A stretch of DNA of 64,000 bases from Acholeplasmataceae bacterium (GCA_021108415.1 JAIOQX010000002.1:310001-374000); one strand, 5' to 3'. Shown: positions 16,171-27,175, counted from the first letter of the stretch. The notes: generated by a model from the letters alone, not told the origin. A program made the numbers and translations.

Positions 16171-18746
16171 AGTAATTCCTTTATTTTAGAAATCATTGGT
16201 TCAACTAGCTCGAGATCTTGTGTTCCACCTTGAGCCATGTTGCCTCTACCTCCACCTGATCCATTTGTTAATTTAGCAGCTGTTTTAATGATTTCACCAG
16301 CATTATCTAAGCTACTTTTACAAATAAAGGTTGCTTTATCTAGAGTTAAATTAATCATAAATACAAGCTCTGCACCTATTTTATCATAGAGTGCATCTGT
16401 TAATTGTTTTAGTACTTTAGAATCAATATCTTTTGTAATAATAACTGGTCGTTTGTTATTGATATCAGTGATGAACTGATCAAGATCTGATAAGACATCT
16501 TTTTGTTTTTTAAGTAGAATATCTTTTTCTAGATTTTTAACAAACTCTTTTAAAGATTCAATATAGTTTCTATAGTTTATGATATCTTGGTAACTTCCAA
16601 TCATTTGTGGTGCTTTAGGAAGTTTAATATTTTCATCAAGTTTATGAGCTTTATCCGTAATGAGTTCGATTTCATGGAATAGATTTTCCATAAAATCTTT
16701 AACTTGTTCAACAAGATTTATACCAGTAACACCTTCCATTCTATAAATACCAGATCCAATAGATTCATATGAACAGATTGCAAAATCAATGATTTCTTTT
16801 GTATTAGACACATGCGTTCCACCACAAAATTCCTTACTCCAGTCCATATCAACAACACGAACTACATCACCATATTTTTCGCCAAATAAAGCCATTGCTC
16901 CAATTTTTTTAGCTTCTTCAATCGGTAATTCTTTTATGATGACATCAAGTGGATGTTCTTTAATGTAATGTTTAACAAGTTTTTCAACTGCTAAGATTTG
17001 ATTGTCATTTTCTGTTTCGAAATGATTAAAGTCAAATCTCCAACTCTTTGGAGAAACTTGTGAGCCTTGTTGATTTGCATGCTTTCCAAATAAATCTTTA
17101 ATTGCTTGATGAAATAAATGAGCTGCACTATGATTTCTAATCGTCTTTAATCTCATTTTTTGATCAACAATCGCCAACACTTCTTCGCCTTCTTCAAATT
17201 GGCCTTCTACAATATGTAAGAATTGTCCATGAGGTAGTTTCATCACATCAACAACCTTATAACCGTTAATTGTTCCTTGATCACTGACTTGTCCACCAGA
17301 AGTTGCGTAAAATGGTGTTTGATCTAAAACGATTCCTTCTTCAAATACTTTAATAACTTTTGATTCTGATTGTAGATGTTCATATCCAATAAACTTTGAA
17401 GGTTCATTAAAATTTAAATAAGCTTCTTTTTGAGATTTCATACTTGCAGTGACTGATCTTGCAGATCTTGAACGTTCTTTTTGTAAGTTTAATTCTTCTT
17501 TAAATCCATTTAAATCTACAATGACGCCTTGTTCTTCTGCATATTCTAAAGTCAACTCAATAGGAAAGCCGTATGTATCATATAGTTTGAATGCAGTTTG
17601 TCCAGAAATTGTTTTAGTTTTTTGATCAATCGCATCAACTAAATGTTTTTCACCTTCACTAATTGTTTCTAAGAATTTTTCTTCTTCTTTTAATACAAGT
17701 TTTTTTACGATATCTTTTGTATCATATAAAGCATCATAAAAGACACCCATAACTTCAACAACATCATCAACTAGTTGATATAAGAATGGCTTATCTAAAT
17801 TAAGGATTCTTCCATATTTAACAGCACGTCTTAATAATCTTCTTAAAACGTATCCTCTACCTTCATTAGAAAGCATAGCACCATCGCTAATTGCAAATAC
17901 TAATGTTTTAATATGATCTGCAATCACTTTAAATGCCATTTGACCTTGATATTTAATACCTGTAAGTGATTCAATATGATTCATGATTGGTACAAAAAGG
18001 TCCGTTTCAAAATTCGTTTCAACTTCTTGCAAGACACATGCAAATCTCTCAAGTCCACCACCTGTATCTATGTTTTTAGAAGGTAGTTCTTTATAATCTT
18101 CTCTTGCGACACCATCTTTTGCGTTATATTGAGAAAAAACGATATTCCAAATTTCAATATATCTTTCATTTTCTATATCATCTTTGATTAATTCTGTCCC
18201 TCTTTTGTCATAAGATTCGCCACGATCAAAATATATTTCAGTATCTGGACCACATGGGCCAGATCCTATTTCCCAAAAATTATCATAGGTTGGAATTAAA
18301 TGAGATGGATTGACACCTAAAGATATCCAAATATCTCTTGCTTCTATATCATCTGGATAATAAGTCATATAAAGTTTATCTTTATCAAAACCAAACCATT
18401 TTGAATCTGTTAAGAGTTCAAATCCCCAAGTAATTGCCTCTTTCTTAAAATAATCTCCAATAGAAAAATTACCCAACATCTCAAAAAATGTATGATGTCT
18501 AGCAGTCTTTCCAACATTTTCGATATCATTGGTTCTAATACATTTTTGGACATTTGTTAATCTTGGGTTTGTTGGTTTTTCACTACCATCAAAATATTTC
18601 TTTAAAGGCGCAACTCCAGCATTAATCCATAATAATGTTGGATCATTTTGGGGAATCAATGAAGCTGATTGTTCAATTTTATGTTTCTTTGATTCAAAGA
18701 AATTTAACCAAGTTTCTCTGATTTGTTTTGCGGTCATATATTTCAT
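16167..18746 (-). CDS. alaS: Alanyl-tRNA synthetase
   Basis: The 859-residue class II synthetase is complete. Motif 1/2 regions HHTFFEMLGNFSIGDYFK and the alanylation domain occupy about residues 1-440. The editing domain has the HSAAHLFHQ motif and the CGGTHVSNT zinc/editing motif. The C-terminal domain ends with the glycine-rich GGGRGNMAQGGTQD segment. The ATG follows GGAGGATTTAAA. Expression is controlled by an upstream T-box leader. It is the first gene of a long minus-strand operon through greA and the yqe genes. Confidence 0.97.
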   Translation of the reverse strand: MKYMTAKQIRETWLNFFESKKHKIEQSASLIPQNDPTLLWINAGVAPLKKYFDGSEKPTNPRLTNVQKCIRTNDIENVGKTARHHTFFEMLGNFSIGDYFKKEAITWGFELLTDSKWFGFDKDKLYMTYYPDDIEARDIWISLGVNPSHLIPTYDNFWEIGSGPCGPDTEIYFDRGESYDKRGTELIKDDIENERYIEIWNIVFSQYNAKDGVAREDYKELPSKNIDTGGGLERFACVLQEVETNFETDLFVPIMNHIESLTGIKYQGQMAFKVIADHIKTLVFAISDGAMLSNEGRGYVLRRLLRRAVKYGRILNLDKPFLYQLVDDVVEVMGVFYDALYDTKDIVKKLVLKEEEKFLETISEGEKHLVDAIDQKTKTISGQTAFKLYDTYGFPIELTLEYAEEQGVIVDLNGFKEELNLQKERSRSARSVTASMKSQKEAYLNFNEPSKFIGYEHLQSESKVIKVFEEGIVLDQTPFYATSGGQVSDQGTINGYKVVDVMKLPHGQFLHIVEGQFEEGEEVLAIVDQKMRLKTIRNHSAAHLFHQAIKDLFGKHANQQGSQVSPKSWRFDFNHFETENDNQILAVEKLVKHYIKEHPLDVIIKELPIEEAKKIGAMALFGEKYGDVVRVVDMDWSKEFCGGTHVSNTKEIIDFAICSYESIGSGIYRMEGVTGINLVEQVKDFMENLFHEIELITDKAHKLDENIKLPKAPQMIGSYQDIINYRNYIESLKEFVKNLEKDILLKKQKDVLSDLDQFITDINNKRPVIITKDIDSKVLKQLTDALYDKIGAELVFMINLTLDKATFICKSSLDNAGEIIKTAAKLTNGSGGGRGNMAQGGTQDLELVEPMISKIKELL

Positions 18747-18772
18747 TTTAAATCCTCCTGTAAAATAAATAA

Positions 18773-18960
18773 AAACGCCCTTAGATAAAAAATATCTAAG
18801 GACGAATAAGTTCGCGGTACCACCTTAGTTCTAGGTTTCCCTAGCCCTCTTTATATCGTTAAGGCCGACATACCTTTTGCTCCCAAATAGCTTTCATAAG
18901 TTTTCATCTTCGTTTTCACCATCCACGAAGTCTCTAAAAAGAAAATACTTATTACTCAGT
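18773..18960 (-). promoter_or_regulatory. T-box riboswitch of alaS
   Basis: On the minus strand the leader contains the T-box sequence AAGGTGGTACCGCG (about 18818-18831). A terminator follows, with stem CCTTAGATA/TATCTAAGG, then GCG and a T-run (18772-18802). The upstream Stem I region includes the AGAGA and GGATGGTGAAAA-type elements. The antiterminator bulge reads UGGU, which pairs with an ACCA tRNA end, as for tRNA-Ala with discriminator A. A GCU codon at 18889-18891 is a candidate specifier. Uncharged tRNA-Ala would stabilise the antiterminator and raise alaS expression. Confidence 0.92.
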
Positions 18961-18977
18961 TTGTTCATTGCGTATTC

Positions 18978-19006
18978 ATATTATCATTTTTTTTTAGATA
19001 AGTAAA
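18978..19006 (-). promoter_or_regulatory. Promoter of the alaS leader
   Basis: On the minus strand TTTACT (19001-19006) and TAATAT (18978-18983) are spaced by 17 bases, directly upstream of the T-box leader. The hexamers are imperfect, so this is a moderate call. Confidence 0.55.
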
Positions 19007-19037
19007 GATACTTCATCTTCTTTTATATGAATGCTGT

Positions 19038-19496
19038 TTATTTACTTATTTTTTCATTTGTACAAAGCATTTCATAATGTTTGATACCTTCTTCTATATA
19101 TGGACCTAAAACCGTCTTAAATCCTAGATTTTCATAATAGTTTTTTAGATATGCTTGACCAGATATTCTGATGGGATATCCACTTAAATCTTTTTTTACA
19201 GTTTCCATTAAAAATGTCGCAAGACCAAGTTTTCTATATTTTAAATCAGTAACAACTCTTCCTACAGAATACTCTTCATATTTTAACCCTTGTGGTAGGA
19301 CTCTTAAGTAACTTATAATTTTATCGTTTTCATCTTTAATAAAGTAATGCATTGAATCTTGATCTTTATAATCTGTATCGACATAAAAGATTTTTTGTTC
19401 CATCAAAAAAACAGTATATCTTAAATCGAGCATGTCATATATCTCTTGATTTGTCATTTCAATAAATTTCTTTTTATATATTTTTTTTAAAGACAT
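19038..19496 (-). CDS. GNAT N-acetyltransferase, ElaA-like
   Basis: The 152-residue protein resembles ElaA-type GNAT proteins: LRYTVFLMEQKIFYVDTDYK, DSMHYFIKDENDKIISYLRV, and the acetyl-CoA loop RVVTDLKYRKLGLATFLMET. A C-terminal ISGQAYLKNYYENLGF segment closes the fold. The substrate is unknown. I chose the ATG at 19496, which overlaps the PAP2 gene by 23 bases; a longer frame begins with TTG deeper inside PAP2 and is less likely. A start at residue 14 is also possible. Confidence 0.8.
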   Translation of the reverse strand: MSLKKIYKKKFIEMTNQEIYDMLDLRYTVFLMEQKIFYVDTDYKDQDSMHYFIKDENDKIISYLRVLPQGLKYEEYSVGRVVTDLKYRKLGLATFLMETVKKDLSGYPIRISGQAYLKNYYENLGFKTVLGPYIEEGIKHYEMLCTNEKISK

Positions 19497-20325
19497 ATTT
19501 AAACATATAAGGCGCACCAAGTGCAGCCCATCCTCCAATCATTAAATATCTGATTGCATCAAATATTAAAACTTCTGGGAAAACCAATTTTAGTCCTTCT
19601 TTTATTACTAACGCAATAATGACACCGATGACTACTTTTAAAATTTGATTAATTGTTGTATTTTTAACTTCATATTTAACATATCTTTTTTCTATAAAAT
19701 AGCCAACAGCAAATCCCATAAATCCACCTGCTGCAATATATAAATCATGATTTTTAACAAAGATCATCGCAATCACTAAAAATGGAAGGAGATACAATGT
19801 ATAAATTTCTTCTTTATCATTCATTTTATCTATCCATTTAAACATTAAGATAGAAACGCCAACACTTAAAACAACTCCAACTAATACATCAGATAAATAA
19901 TGTTGAACAAGATAAACTCTTGAGATAGGCACTACAATAATGATAAATAAACCCAACCATTTAATCCAATTCAAGTGATGTTTTTTATATAAATCATATG
20001 CTGTATAACCAAGCACACCACTAGCTTGTGCATGTCCTGATGGAAATGAATACCCTGTTGTTTCATAGCCAAAAGGTGAGTCTATATTTGATTGTGTATA
20101 AGGTCTTGGTCTTTTAAAGATTTCTTTTAATCCACTATTTACCATCGCAGAAATCATAAATGTTAACGCAAATTTATGTGCATATTTCTTATTATAAGTC
20201 CAATATAATATCACTGCGATCACAATAAATGCATATTGATCACCTAAGTTTGTAGATATATAGAAAAACCAATCAAGAATAGGATTTCTAATTGCTTGGA
20301 AAGCTTTGATAATACTTAAGTCCAT
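19474..20325 (-). CDS. PAP2-family membrane phosphatase
   Basis: The 283-residue membrane protein has the three phosphatase motifs KRPRPY, YSFPSGHAQ and SRVYLVQHYLSD near residues 75-155, on six helices of the PAP2 core. A further hydrophobic C-terminal region of four helices (about 175-280) extends it. PAP2 enzymes dephosphorylate lipid phosphates such as phosphatidate, PGP or undecaprenyl pyrophosphate. Its place next to a patatin-like lipase suggests lipid turnover. It overlaps patatin by 10 bases. Confidence 0.88.
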   Translation of the reverse strand: MDLSIIKAFQAIRNPILDWFFYISTNLGDQYAFIVIAVILYWTYNKKYAHKFALTFMISAMVNSGLKEIFKRPRPYTQSNIDSPFGYETTGYSFPSGHAQASGVLGYTAYDLYKKHHLNWIKWLGLFIIIVVPISRVYLVQHYLSDVLVGVVLSVGVSILMFKWIDKMNDKEEIYTLYLLPFLVIAMIFVKNHDLYIAAGGFMGFAVGYFIEKRYVKYEVKNTTINQILKVVIGVIIALVIKEGLKLVFPEVLIFDAIRYLMIGGWAALGAPYMFKYVFKKNI

Positions 20326-21206
20326 AATGCTTCAACCTCAGTTTTCAAATTTTTTTCATCAGATTTTTCCATAGATACATATTGAAACTCATCATCAATT
20401 TCCCATGTGCCATCTTTTTTATACATACCTAATTCAATAAGTTTATTCATAATTGCCTCTCCCATTTTTTCACCATAAAGTGCTTTATTTCTAATATCAT
20501 CAGTATTAAAATCTAGAACATCATAATGTGTGCGACTAAATAAATAATGGGTTTTAAAATTAACTAATAATATTGGATTTGAATTGTATTTTTTATGGAA
20601 AAAAATACCATCAATAGGAATTGCAAATATCACATTACACCCTGCATCAATTAAAGGTTGAACTGGACAGTTATCTAATGTTCCTCCATCGACATAAAAT
20701 TCATCATCGATATTAGTTGATCCAAATAATACAGGAATAGATGCACTCGCAAGTACTGCTTTTAGTGGATCTTTAAACTCATTTAAATAAAATACTTCTT
20801 TTTCCATACGATGGATTAAGACTTGATCAATAAATGAACCTTTTTTAATTTTTGCGGCTGTTGCATATCCATGAATTTTAGATTCTCTAATTTCACTTAA
20901 TTTAATTTCTTCTGTCATCTTATTAAATACATCTTGTAAGCTAAATAGGCCTTGTTTGTCTAGTTTAAACCGATCTAAACCTTTACCATAAATATCTTTA
21001 TTATGCATGTTTTCCCAAACCTCTAACATGCGTTCATAAGAAAAACCTGCCATAACCATCATGGTATTGATTGCACCTATAGACGTACCTGAGACATGTT
21101 TAATTTGTTTTAATAAACCATATTTTCTAAAAGCTTCTAAAACTCCAATTTGATACGAGCCTCTTGCACCCCCGCCACCTAATGCAAGTCCAATTTTAAC
21201 TTCCAT
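20316..21206 (-). CDS. Patatin-like phospholipase (RssA type)
   Basis: The 296-residue protein carries the oxyanion motif GGGGARG (residues 10-16), the nucleophile serine elbow GTSIG (Ser42) and the catalytic aspartate in VDGGTLDNCP. These form the Ser-Asp dyad of patatin lipases that act on acyl lipids. It is of usual length. It lies between smpB and a PAP2 phosphatase, with overlaps that suggest one operon. Confidence 0.92.
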   Translation of the reverse strand: MEVKIGLALGGGGARGSYQIGVLEAFRKYGLLKQIKHVSGTSIGAINTMMVMAGFSYERMLEVWENMHNKDIYGKGLDRFKLDKQGLFSLQDVFNKMTEEIKLSEIRESKIHGYATAAKIKKGSFIDQVLIHRMEKEVFYLNEFKDPLKAVLASASIPVLFGSTNIDDEFYVDGGTLDNCPVQPLIDAGCNVIFAIPIDGIFFHKKYNSNPILLVNFKTHYLFSRTHYDVLDFNTDDIRNKALYGEKMGEAIMNKLIELGMYKKDGTWEIDDEFQYVSMEKSDEKNLKTEVEALWT

Positions 21207-21210
21207 AAAC

Positions 21211-21654
21211 TCACCTATATTTTAAATCTTTTTCTATTCTTCTTTTTGCATCTTTTTCTTTTAAATCTTGCCGTTTATCATAATCTCTTTTCCCTTTTGC
21301 AAGACCAATTTCGACTTTCGCTAATCCTTCATTTAAATATACTTTTAAAGGAATCACAGAATAGCCTTGTTCTCTAGTCTTGCTAAATAAGAATAAGATC
21401 TCTTTTTTATGTAATAAAATTTTTCTAGTTCTAGTTTCATCATGATTATATCGATTAGAATAATCATATTTAGAAATATGCATATTGATAATATATGCTT
21501 CATGATCTCTAAATGTAACATAGCTATCACTAAGATTTATTTTACCTAGACGAATAGATTTAATCTCACTACCCAAAAGCTTTATACCTGCTTCATAGGT
21601 TTCTTCAATAAAATAATCATGTCTAGCTTTTTTATTTTGACTGATAACCTTCAT
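21211..21654 (-). CDS. smpB: SsrA-binding protein SmpB
   Basis: The 147-residue protein matches SmpB over its full length: [18 protein letters not shown], the [19 protein letters not shown] strand and the C-terminal [19 protein letters not shown] tail. SmpB delivers tmRNA to stalled ribosomes. It follows rnr by 6 bases, the normal rnr-smpB order. No ssrA gene was recognised in the sequence around it. Confidence 0.97.
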   Translation of the reverse strand: MKVISQNKKARHDYFIEETYEAGIKLLGSEIKSIRLGKINLSDSYVTFRDHEAYIINMHISKYDYSNRYNHDETRTRKILLHKKEILFLFSKTREQGYSVIPLKVYLNEGLAKVEIGLAKGKRDYDKRQDLKEKDAKRRIEKDLKYR

Positions 21655-21660
21655 AAAAAA

Positions 21661-23673
21661 CTACCTTCTTGTCTTCTTTGTTGTTTTTTTCTTGTCGATG
21701 ATTCCAAAATCCATCTTCTTTTCGTGTAAATCTACACTTAAAAGTTCAACTTTAATTGAATCACCTAATCTATATTTCTTACCACGTCTACCAATAAATG
21801 TTAATAAGCTTTCATTATACATATAATAATCATCTAATTCTCTTAAAGGTACAAATCCTTCAATACCATTATCGAGCTTAACAAACATACCACTTGGCAT
21901 CATTTGAGAAATGATTGCTTTAAAGTATGTTCCGACTTTATTTTTCATAAATTCACAACTCTTTAATTTGGCAACATCACGTTCCATTTGAACTGCTTTT
22001 CTTTCTTGATCAGAAGTGTGTTTTGCAATATCTGGCATAACTGATTGATAATGATAAACTTGTTTTTTCATATCTGTTGCTTCACCTAAGACAAATAAGT
22101 GAATCAATCTGTGTAAGATTAAATCTGGATATCTTCTAATTGGAGAAGTAAAATGCGCATAATAAGTTGCACCTAATCCAAAATGAATATCTTTTGTATG
22201 AGAATATTTTGCTTTTTGCATTGCACGAAGCAATAACATATGCACCACATAACTATATGGTGTATCTAGTGTTCTTTTCGTTAATGCTTGTAGAGGTTCT
22301 GCTTTACCTAGGTTTTTCATGTTAACAGGAAAACCTAGTCTTGATACCATTTGAAGTGCATTTTTTAATTTAACTAAATCTGGTTTCTCATGAATTCTAT
22401 AAATAGATGGAAGATCTGCATGATACATATGAAACGCAACCGTTTCATTTGCAATCAACATAAATGATTCAATTAACTCTTCTGCATCATCAGTTGTTCT
22501 TTGATAAACATCTAAGACTTTTCCCATCTTATCGATTTTAAATCCTAATTCAGAGCTTTCAAATTCAATTTCTCCACGTTTTTTACGAATCATCTTTAAT
22601 TTATTAGATAATTCATTCATATTTAAAAGCATATCTTCAATTGCTTTATCATTTAAGCTTTTGTTATCCTTTAAAAACTGATTGACTTCATCATATGTCA
22701 TTCTTCGATCACTTTTAATAAACGTTTTTTGAATATGATAATCAATAACTTTTCCGTAATCATCTAATGTCATCATGCAAGATAAAGTTAATTTGATTTC
22801 ATGTGGATTAAGCGAGCATTTGTCATTAGATAGTAAATGCGGTAGCATTGGAATCACGCGATCTGCTAAATAAGCACTCGTTGATCTTGCATATGCTTCA
22901 ATATCTAAAAATGAACCACTTTTAACATAATGGCTAACGTCAGCGATATGTACACCTAATTTATATTGATTATCCTTATAAGTTAAGCTGATCGCATCAT
23001 CTAAATCTTTAGCATCTTTTCCATCAATGGTAATAATTAACTCTTTACTTAAATCTAGTCTATCTTTTTTCTCTTGTTCCATATTGATATCTAAATCTTT
23101 TAAAGAATCCATCACTTCATCACTAAACTTTTCAGGCCATTGATATTGATTGACTATCTTTAATGTAGAGATATCAGGGTCATTAAGATGTCCGATAACT
23201 TTTTTGACATATGCATAAACACAATCTCTATCAATTGATTCTACTTCAAGTAAAACCACATGTCCAGAGACCAATCCTTGATATTCATCAACAACTAATC
23301 TTTTTTCTATAAATGTTTCAGGCTCAAAAAAAAGCCCTTTTTTATGTTTTTTAACGGTTGCGATAACCACTTTTAATGCACGTTCAACAATTTTAATAAC
23401 TTTTGGCTCAACATCTTCTTTAACCAAAACAATATCATCATGCATTGCATCAGATAAATTTTGATATTCGATATAGATATCTTTTAACTCCTGTCTTAAA
23501 AAACCAAAATTTTTCTTTCGGTCTAAGCGACCAATTAAAATATCATGATTTAACATGTAGTAAGGTTCTTCAAAAATCAAATAACTAAAGTCATCTAAAT
23601 TAATTTCTCCTACTTCATCTTTATGTAATTTTCTAGTTTGTTGCTTGTAAAACTCTAAATATATATTTTCCAT
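21661..23673 (-). CDS. rnr: Ribonuclease R
   Basis: The 670-residue 3'-5' exoribonuclease has an N-terminal cold-shock-like region, the RNB domain with the catalytic IDGKDAKDLDDAISL block, the HFTSPIRRYPDLILHRL segment, and a C-terminal S1 domain (FKAIISQMMPSGMFVKLDNG). A basic KKKTTKKTRR tail ends it. The start at 23673 is fixed by GTGAGG placed 6 bases upstream; a GTG four codons earlier overlaps that site and is unlikely. RNase R degrades structured RNA and works with tmRNA, which fits the link to smpB. Confidence 0.96.
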   Translation of the reverse strand: MENIYLEFYKQQTRKLHKDEVGEINLDDFSYLIFEEPYYMLNHDILIGRLDRKKNFGFLRQELKDIYIEYQNLSDAMHDDIVLVKEDVEPKVIKIVERALKVVIATVKKHKKGLFFEPETFIEKRLVVDEYQGLVSGHVVLLEVESIDRDCVYAYVKKVIGHLNDPDISTLKIVNQYQWPEKFSDEVMDSLKDLDINMEQEKKDRLDLSKELIITIDGKDAKDLDDAISLTYKDNQYKLGVHIADVSHYVKSGSFLDIEAYARSTSAYLADRVIPMLPHLLSNDKCSLNPHEIKLTLSCMMTLDDYGKVIDYHIQKTFIKSDRRMTYDEVNQFLKDNKSLNDKAIEDMLLNMNELSNKLKMIRKKRGEIEFESSELGFKIDKMGKVLDVYQRTTDDAEELIESFMLIANETVAFHMYHADLPSIYRIHEKPDLVKLKNALQMVSRLGFPVNMKNLGKAEPLQALTKRTLDTPYSYVVHMLLLRAMQKAKYSHTKDIHFGLGATYYAHFTSPIRRYPDLILHRLIHLFVLGEATDMKKQVYHYQSVMPDIAKHTSDQERKAVQMERDVAKLKSCEFMKNKVGTYFKAIISQMMPSGMFVKLDNGIEGFVPLRELDDYYMYNESLLTFIGRRGKKYRLGDSIKVELLSVDLHEKKMDFGIIDKKKTTKKTRR

Positions 23674-24002
23674 AGTATACCTCACTGTTATTATAACATA
23701 TATGACAATAATATATGCACCTTATATAAACTGTTTCATCTGCTTGTTAAATTAGTTTTAAACCATTAAAGATTGACACGTAACTCGTCCTAAATAAACA
23801 AAAATTGTTAAATATAATTTATAAAACTATGTTAAATATCTATAAACACAATATGCATAAATTAATTAGAACAACTAATTTATGGCTTATTTAGAGACAT
23901 AAGTCTTATCAACTCGCAGTTGAATTATGTCAATTTACAGTAAATAGACTTTTTTATAACTTTAATATATAATTAAGTTACATAACAAAGGGGGACATCT
24001 AC
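23674..24002. other. Intergenic region between rnr and the XRE gene
   Basis: The 329-base divergent region is very AT-rich and holds no open frame or RNA gene I can recognise. It contains the promoters of the two flanking genes; only the plus-strand one is clear. Several short AT-rich direct and inverted patches occur, including CAACTCGCAGTTG at about 23911-23923, which could be an operator for the adjacent XRE regulator. Confidence 0.5.
23945..23973 (+). promoter_or_regulatory. Promoter of the XRE membrane regulator
   Basis: TAGACT (23945-23950) and TATAAT (23968-23973) are spaced by 17 bases. An AGGGGG ribosome site follows at about 23989 and the ATG at 24003. Confidence 0.6.
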
Positions 24003-25112
24003 ATGGATGCTCAAAAGATCGGATTATTTTTATTTAAGTTGCGAAAAGAAAAACATTTAACTCAAAAAGAGATTGCAGAAATTTGTAATGTATCTACACA
24101 AGCTGTTTCTAAGTGGGAAAGAGGAGAATCCATTCCTGATGTAGAACTATTAGAACGATTAAGCATATATTATAATTTAACGATTAATGAAATTCTAAAC
24201 GGCGAAGAAAAACAATCATCGATTGATGCGACTAGAAAGTCTAATATCATTATACTTTCAACTTCAATTTTAGTTTTTCTTTCCTTCTTCTTTACATATG
24301 CTGGTGTTTTATTAAATAATAGTCCAATCAATCAAGATTTAATAATCCTTTATAAGGGATATGAACTTATATTTGATCGAATTAATATCTGGGAAGCACG
24401 GTTAACACAGTTTGTATTCATTATACTAATCATCAATTTAGTGTTATCCATTTTCATTGTGTCCAATGTTATCAAAAAAGAGAAATATGTCTCAATTTAT
24501 ATCATCATTTCATCTATTCTACTAATTTTAGTTTCATTGTTATCTATTGCACACGAATCATTTTATGTATTTCCACAAATCTTCATCTTATTACATGCTT
24601 TAATTACTCTTTTTATGTCAATAAAAGTAAATGATAAAGACCATTTCTTAAGTAAATTAAAAGCTTATAAAACGCTTAAGAAAAACAATGAAGTGCCTTC
24701 TTCCCTATTATTATCTGAAGAAGTTTTAAACTCAAAAGGACTAAAGATTATAAAAATTTTGATATTGCTTATTTCATCTATATTTATTTTATTTTCTATA
24801 TTTGCTATGATTGGCTACATAATTGAGTTAACAACTCCTTCTGCATCTCCAGAAATAGATTTTATATTTCTTATATCAATCTTTTTATTTATCACAGGCA
24901 TAACATCACTAAACAGTTATAAATATATAGGCTCAATATATACATCAGAAATGCTTGTATTTGATGCAATCATCTCCTTGATACTATCAGTTTTAGTAAT
25001 CTTCGTTGTTACCTTCTCGCTTCACTTTGTATTGATTTTAAATATAATTCTTGCTTCCTATTTCATCTATAGTGCTAAAAAATACAGTAAAACTAAACAT
25101 AATTTGAATTGA
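24003..25112 (+). CDS. XRE-family regulator with a polytopic membrane domain
   Basis: The 369-residue protein has an N-terminal helix-turn-helix of XRE type (residues about 5-62: LRKEKHLTQKEIAEICNVS and TQAVSKWERGESIPDVELL). About eight hydrophobic segments between residues 78 and 360 follow. It is therefore a membrane-tethered DNA-binding protein. No sensor or enzymatic domain is recognisable in the membrane part. It is a single-gene unit with its own promoter and a terminator shared with eno. It is the only plus-strand gene in a long minus-strand stretch. Confidence 0.85.
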   Translation: MDAQKIGLFLFKLRKEKHLTQKEIAEICNVSTQAVSKWERGESIPDVELLERLSIYYNLTINEILNGEEKQSSIDATRKSNIIILSTSILVFLSFFFTYAGVLLNNSPINQDLIILYKGYELIFDRINIWEARLTQFVFIILIINLVLSIFIVSNVIKKEKYVSIYIIISSILLILVSLLSIAHESFYVFPQIFILLHALITLFMSIKVNDKDHFLSKLKAYKTLKKNNEVPSSLLLSEEVLNSKGLKIIKILILLISSIFILFSIFAMIGYIIELTTPSASPEIDFIFLISIFLFITGITSLNSYKYIGSIYTSEMLVFDAIISLILSVLVIFVVTFSLHFVLILNIILASYFIYSAKKYSKTKHNLN

Positions 25113-25118
25113 ATACAA

Positions 25119-25158
25119 AAAACGCACCAAGGACTTTATCCTTTGTGCGTTATTTTAT
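25119..25158. terminator. Bidirectional terminator between the XRE gene and eno
   Basis: AACGCAC-c-AAGGA and TCCTT-t-GTGCGTT (25121-25151) form a long stem with a 4-5 base loop. A T-rich tract follows on the plus strand, and a TTTTTTGTATT tract follows on the minus strand. It serves both convergent genes. Confidence 0.85.
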
Positions 25159-25169
25159 ATAAGATTAAC

Positions 25170-26477
<1,308 letters not shown>

Positions 26478-26554
26478 TTATATAGTTTTTGCCTTGTTCG
26501 TTTACATAATTCATTATACACAATAATTCTAATTAAATAAAGCATTCTAATTAA

Positions 26555-26568
26555 TAAAAACGTTTACT
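26555..26568 (-). promoter_or_regulatory. cre-like site upstream of eno
   Basis: On the minus strand AGTAAACGTTTTTA matches the CcpA cre consensus TGWAANCGNTNWCA at 12 of 14 positions. It lies about 90 bases before eno and overlaps the stop of the neighbouring membrane protein gene. A similar element lies before gpmI. This is a motif match only. Confidence 0.35.
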
Positions 26569-27034
26569 TACTGTACTTATATGCATAATAGATACTTATA
26601 ATGAAAAATACTATATCTATTATGTTATTTACATCAAAGAATCCAACACTAAAAGGATTCAAAAATGAAAAGAAAAACCATGGATTTAAAACCTCTACAA
26701 TAGCACTTAATTTTAGAGTTCCGGTTAATAAATAAATCAACCCAATATTGGTTGTTATATTCATCAAATAGAATGCAAGAATAAATGATAAAACACTTAT
26801 AAAACTAAATATAATATGGTGTTCATATACGGATTGTTTAATTCTTCTTGCTGTTAATGAAGCCAAAACAATTAACATTAACCAAGTTAGAGAAAAATTA
26901 AACTGATATGCAATAAATACTTGTAGTGATCCAATTAAAAGTCCACCAACAAAAGCCATAAATAAACCTTGTTTGATGACTTCTATTAGATCGTCTTTAT
27001 GAAAAGGTTGTCTAAGTTGATTTGATATGCTCAT
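26564..27034 (-). CDS. Small integral membrane protein of unknown function
   Basis: The 156-residue protein has four to five hydrophobic segments (AFVGGLLIGSLQVFIAYQF, LTWLMLIVLASLTA, IIFSFISVLSFILAFYL and others) and a short charged N-terminus. I do not recognise the family. The start at 27034 is set by a GGAG site 7 bases upstream, since the earlier TTG would overlap that site. It stands alone between eno and the riboflavin transporter gene, and no function can be given. Confidence 0.65.
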   Translation of the reverse strand: MSISNQLRQPFHKDDLIEVIKQGLFMAFVGGLLIGSLQVFIAYQFNFSLTWLMLIVLASLTARRIKQSVYEHHIIFSFISVLSFILAFYLMNITTNIGLIYLLTGTLKLSAIVEVLNPWFFFSFLNPFSVGFFDVNNIIDIVFFIISIYYAYKYSK

Positions 27035-27120
27035 AAAATTCTCCAATCTTTCTTTATGTATCTATTTTATCAAAAATATGATTATTAATAAACAATATGA
27101 CATTAGATGGTAAATTATGT

Positions 27121-27160
27121 AAATTAAATAAAAAATACCTTATGTTTTAACATAAAGTAT
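27121..27160 (-). terminator. Terminator of the ECF S-component gene
   Basis: On the minus strand ATACTTTATG and CATAAGGTAT (27135-27160, loop of 6, one G-T pair) are followed by TTTTTTATTT. Confidence 0.8.
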
Positions 27161-27175
27161 CTTAATTTGGTTCTT

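Noticed and set aside
19497-19538. Longer N-terminus of the GNAT protein from a TTG at 19538
   Set aside because: The added residues lie deep inside the PAP2 gene and do not match the acetyltransferase family.
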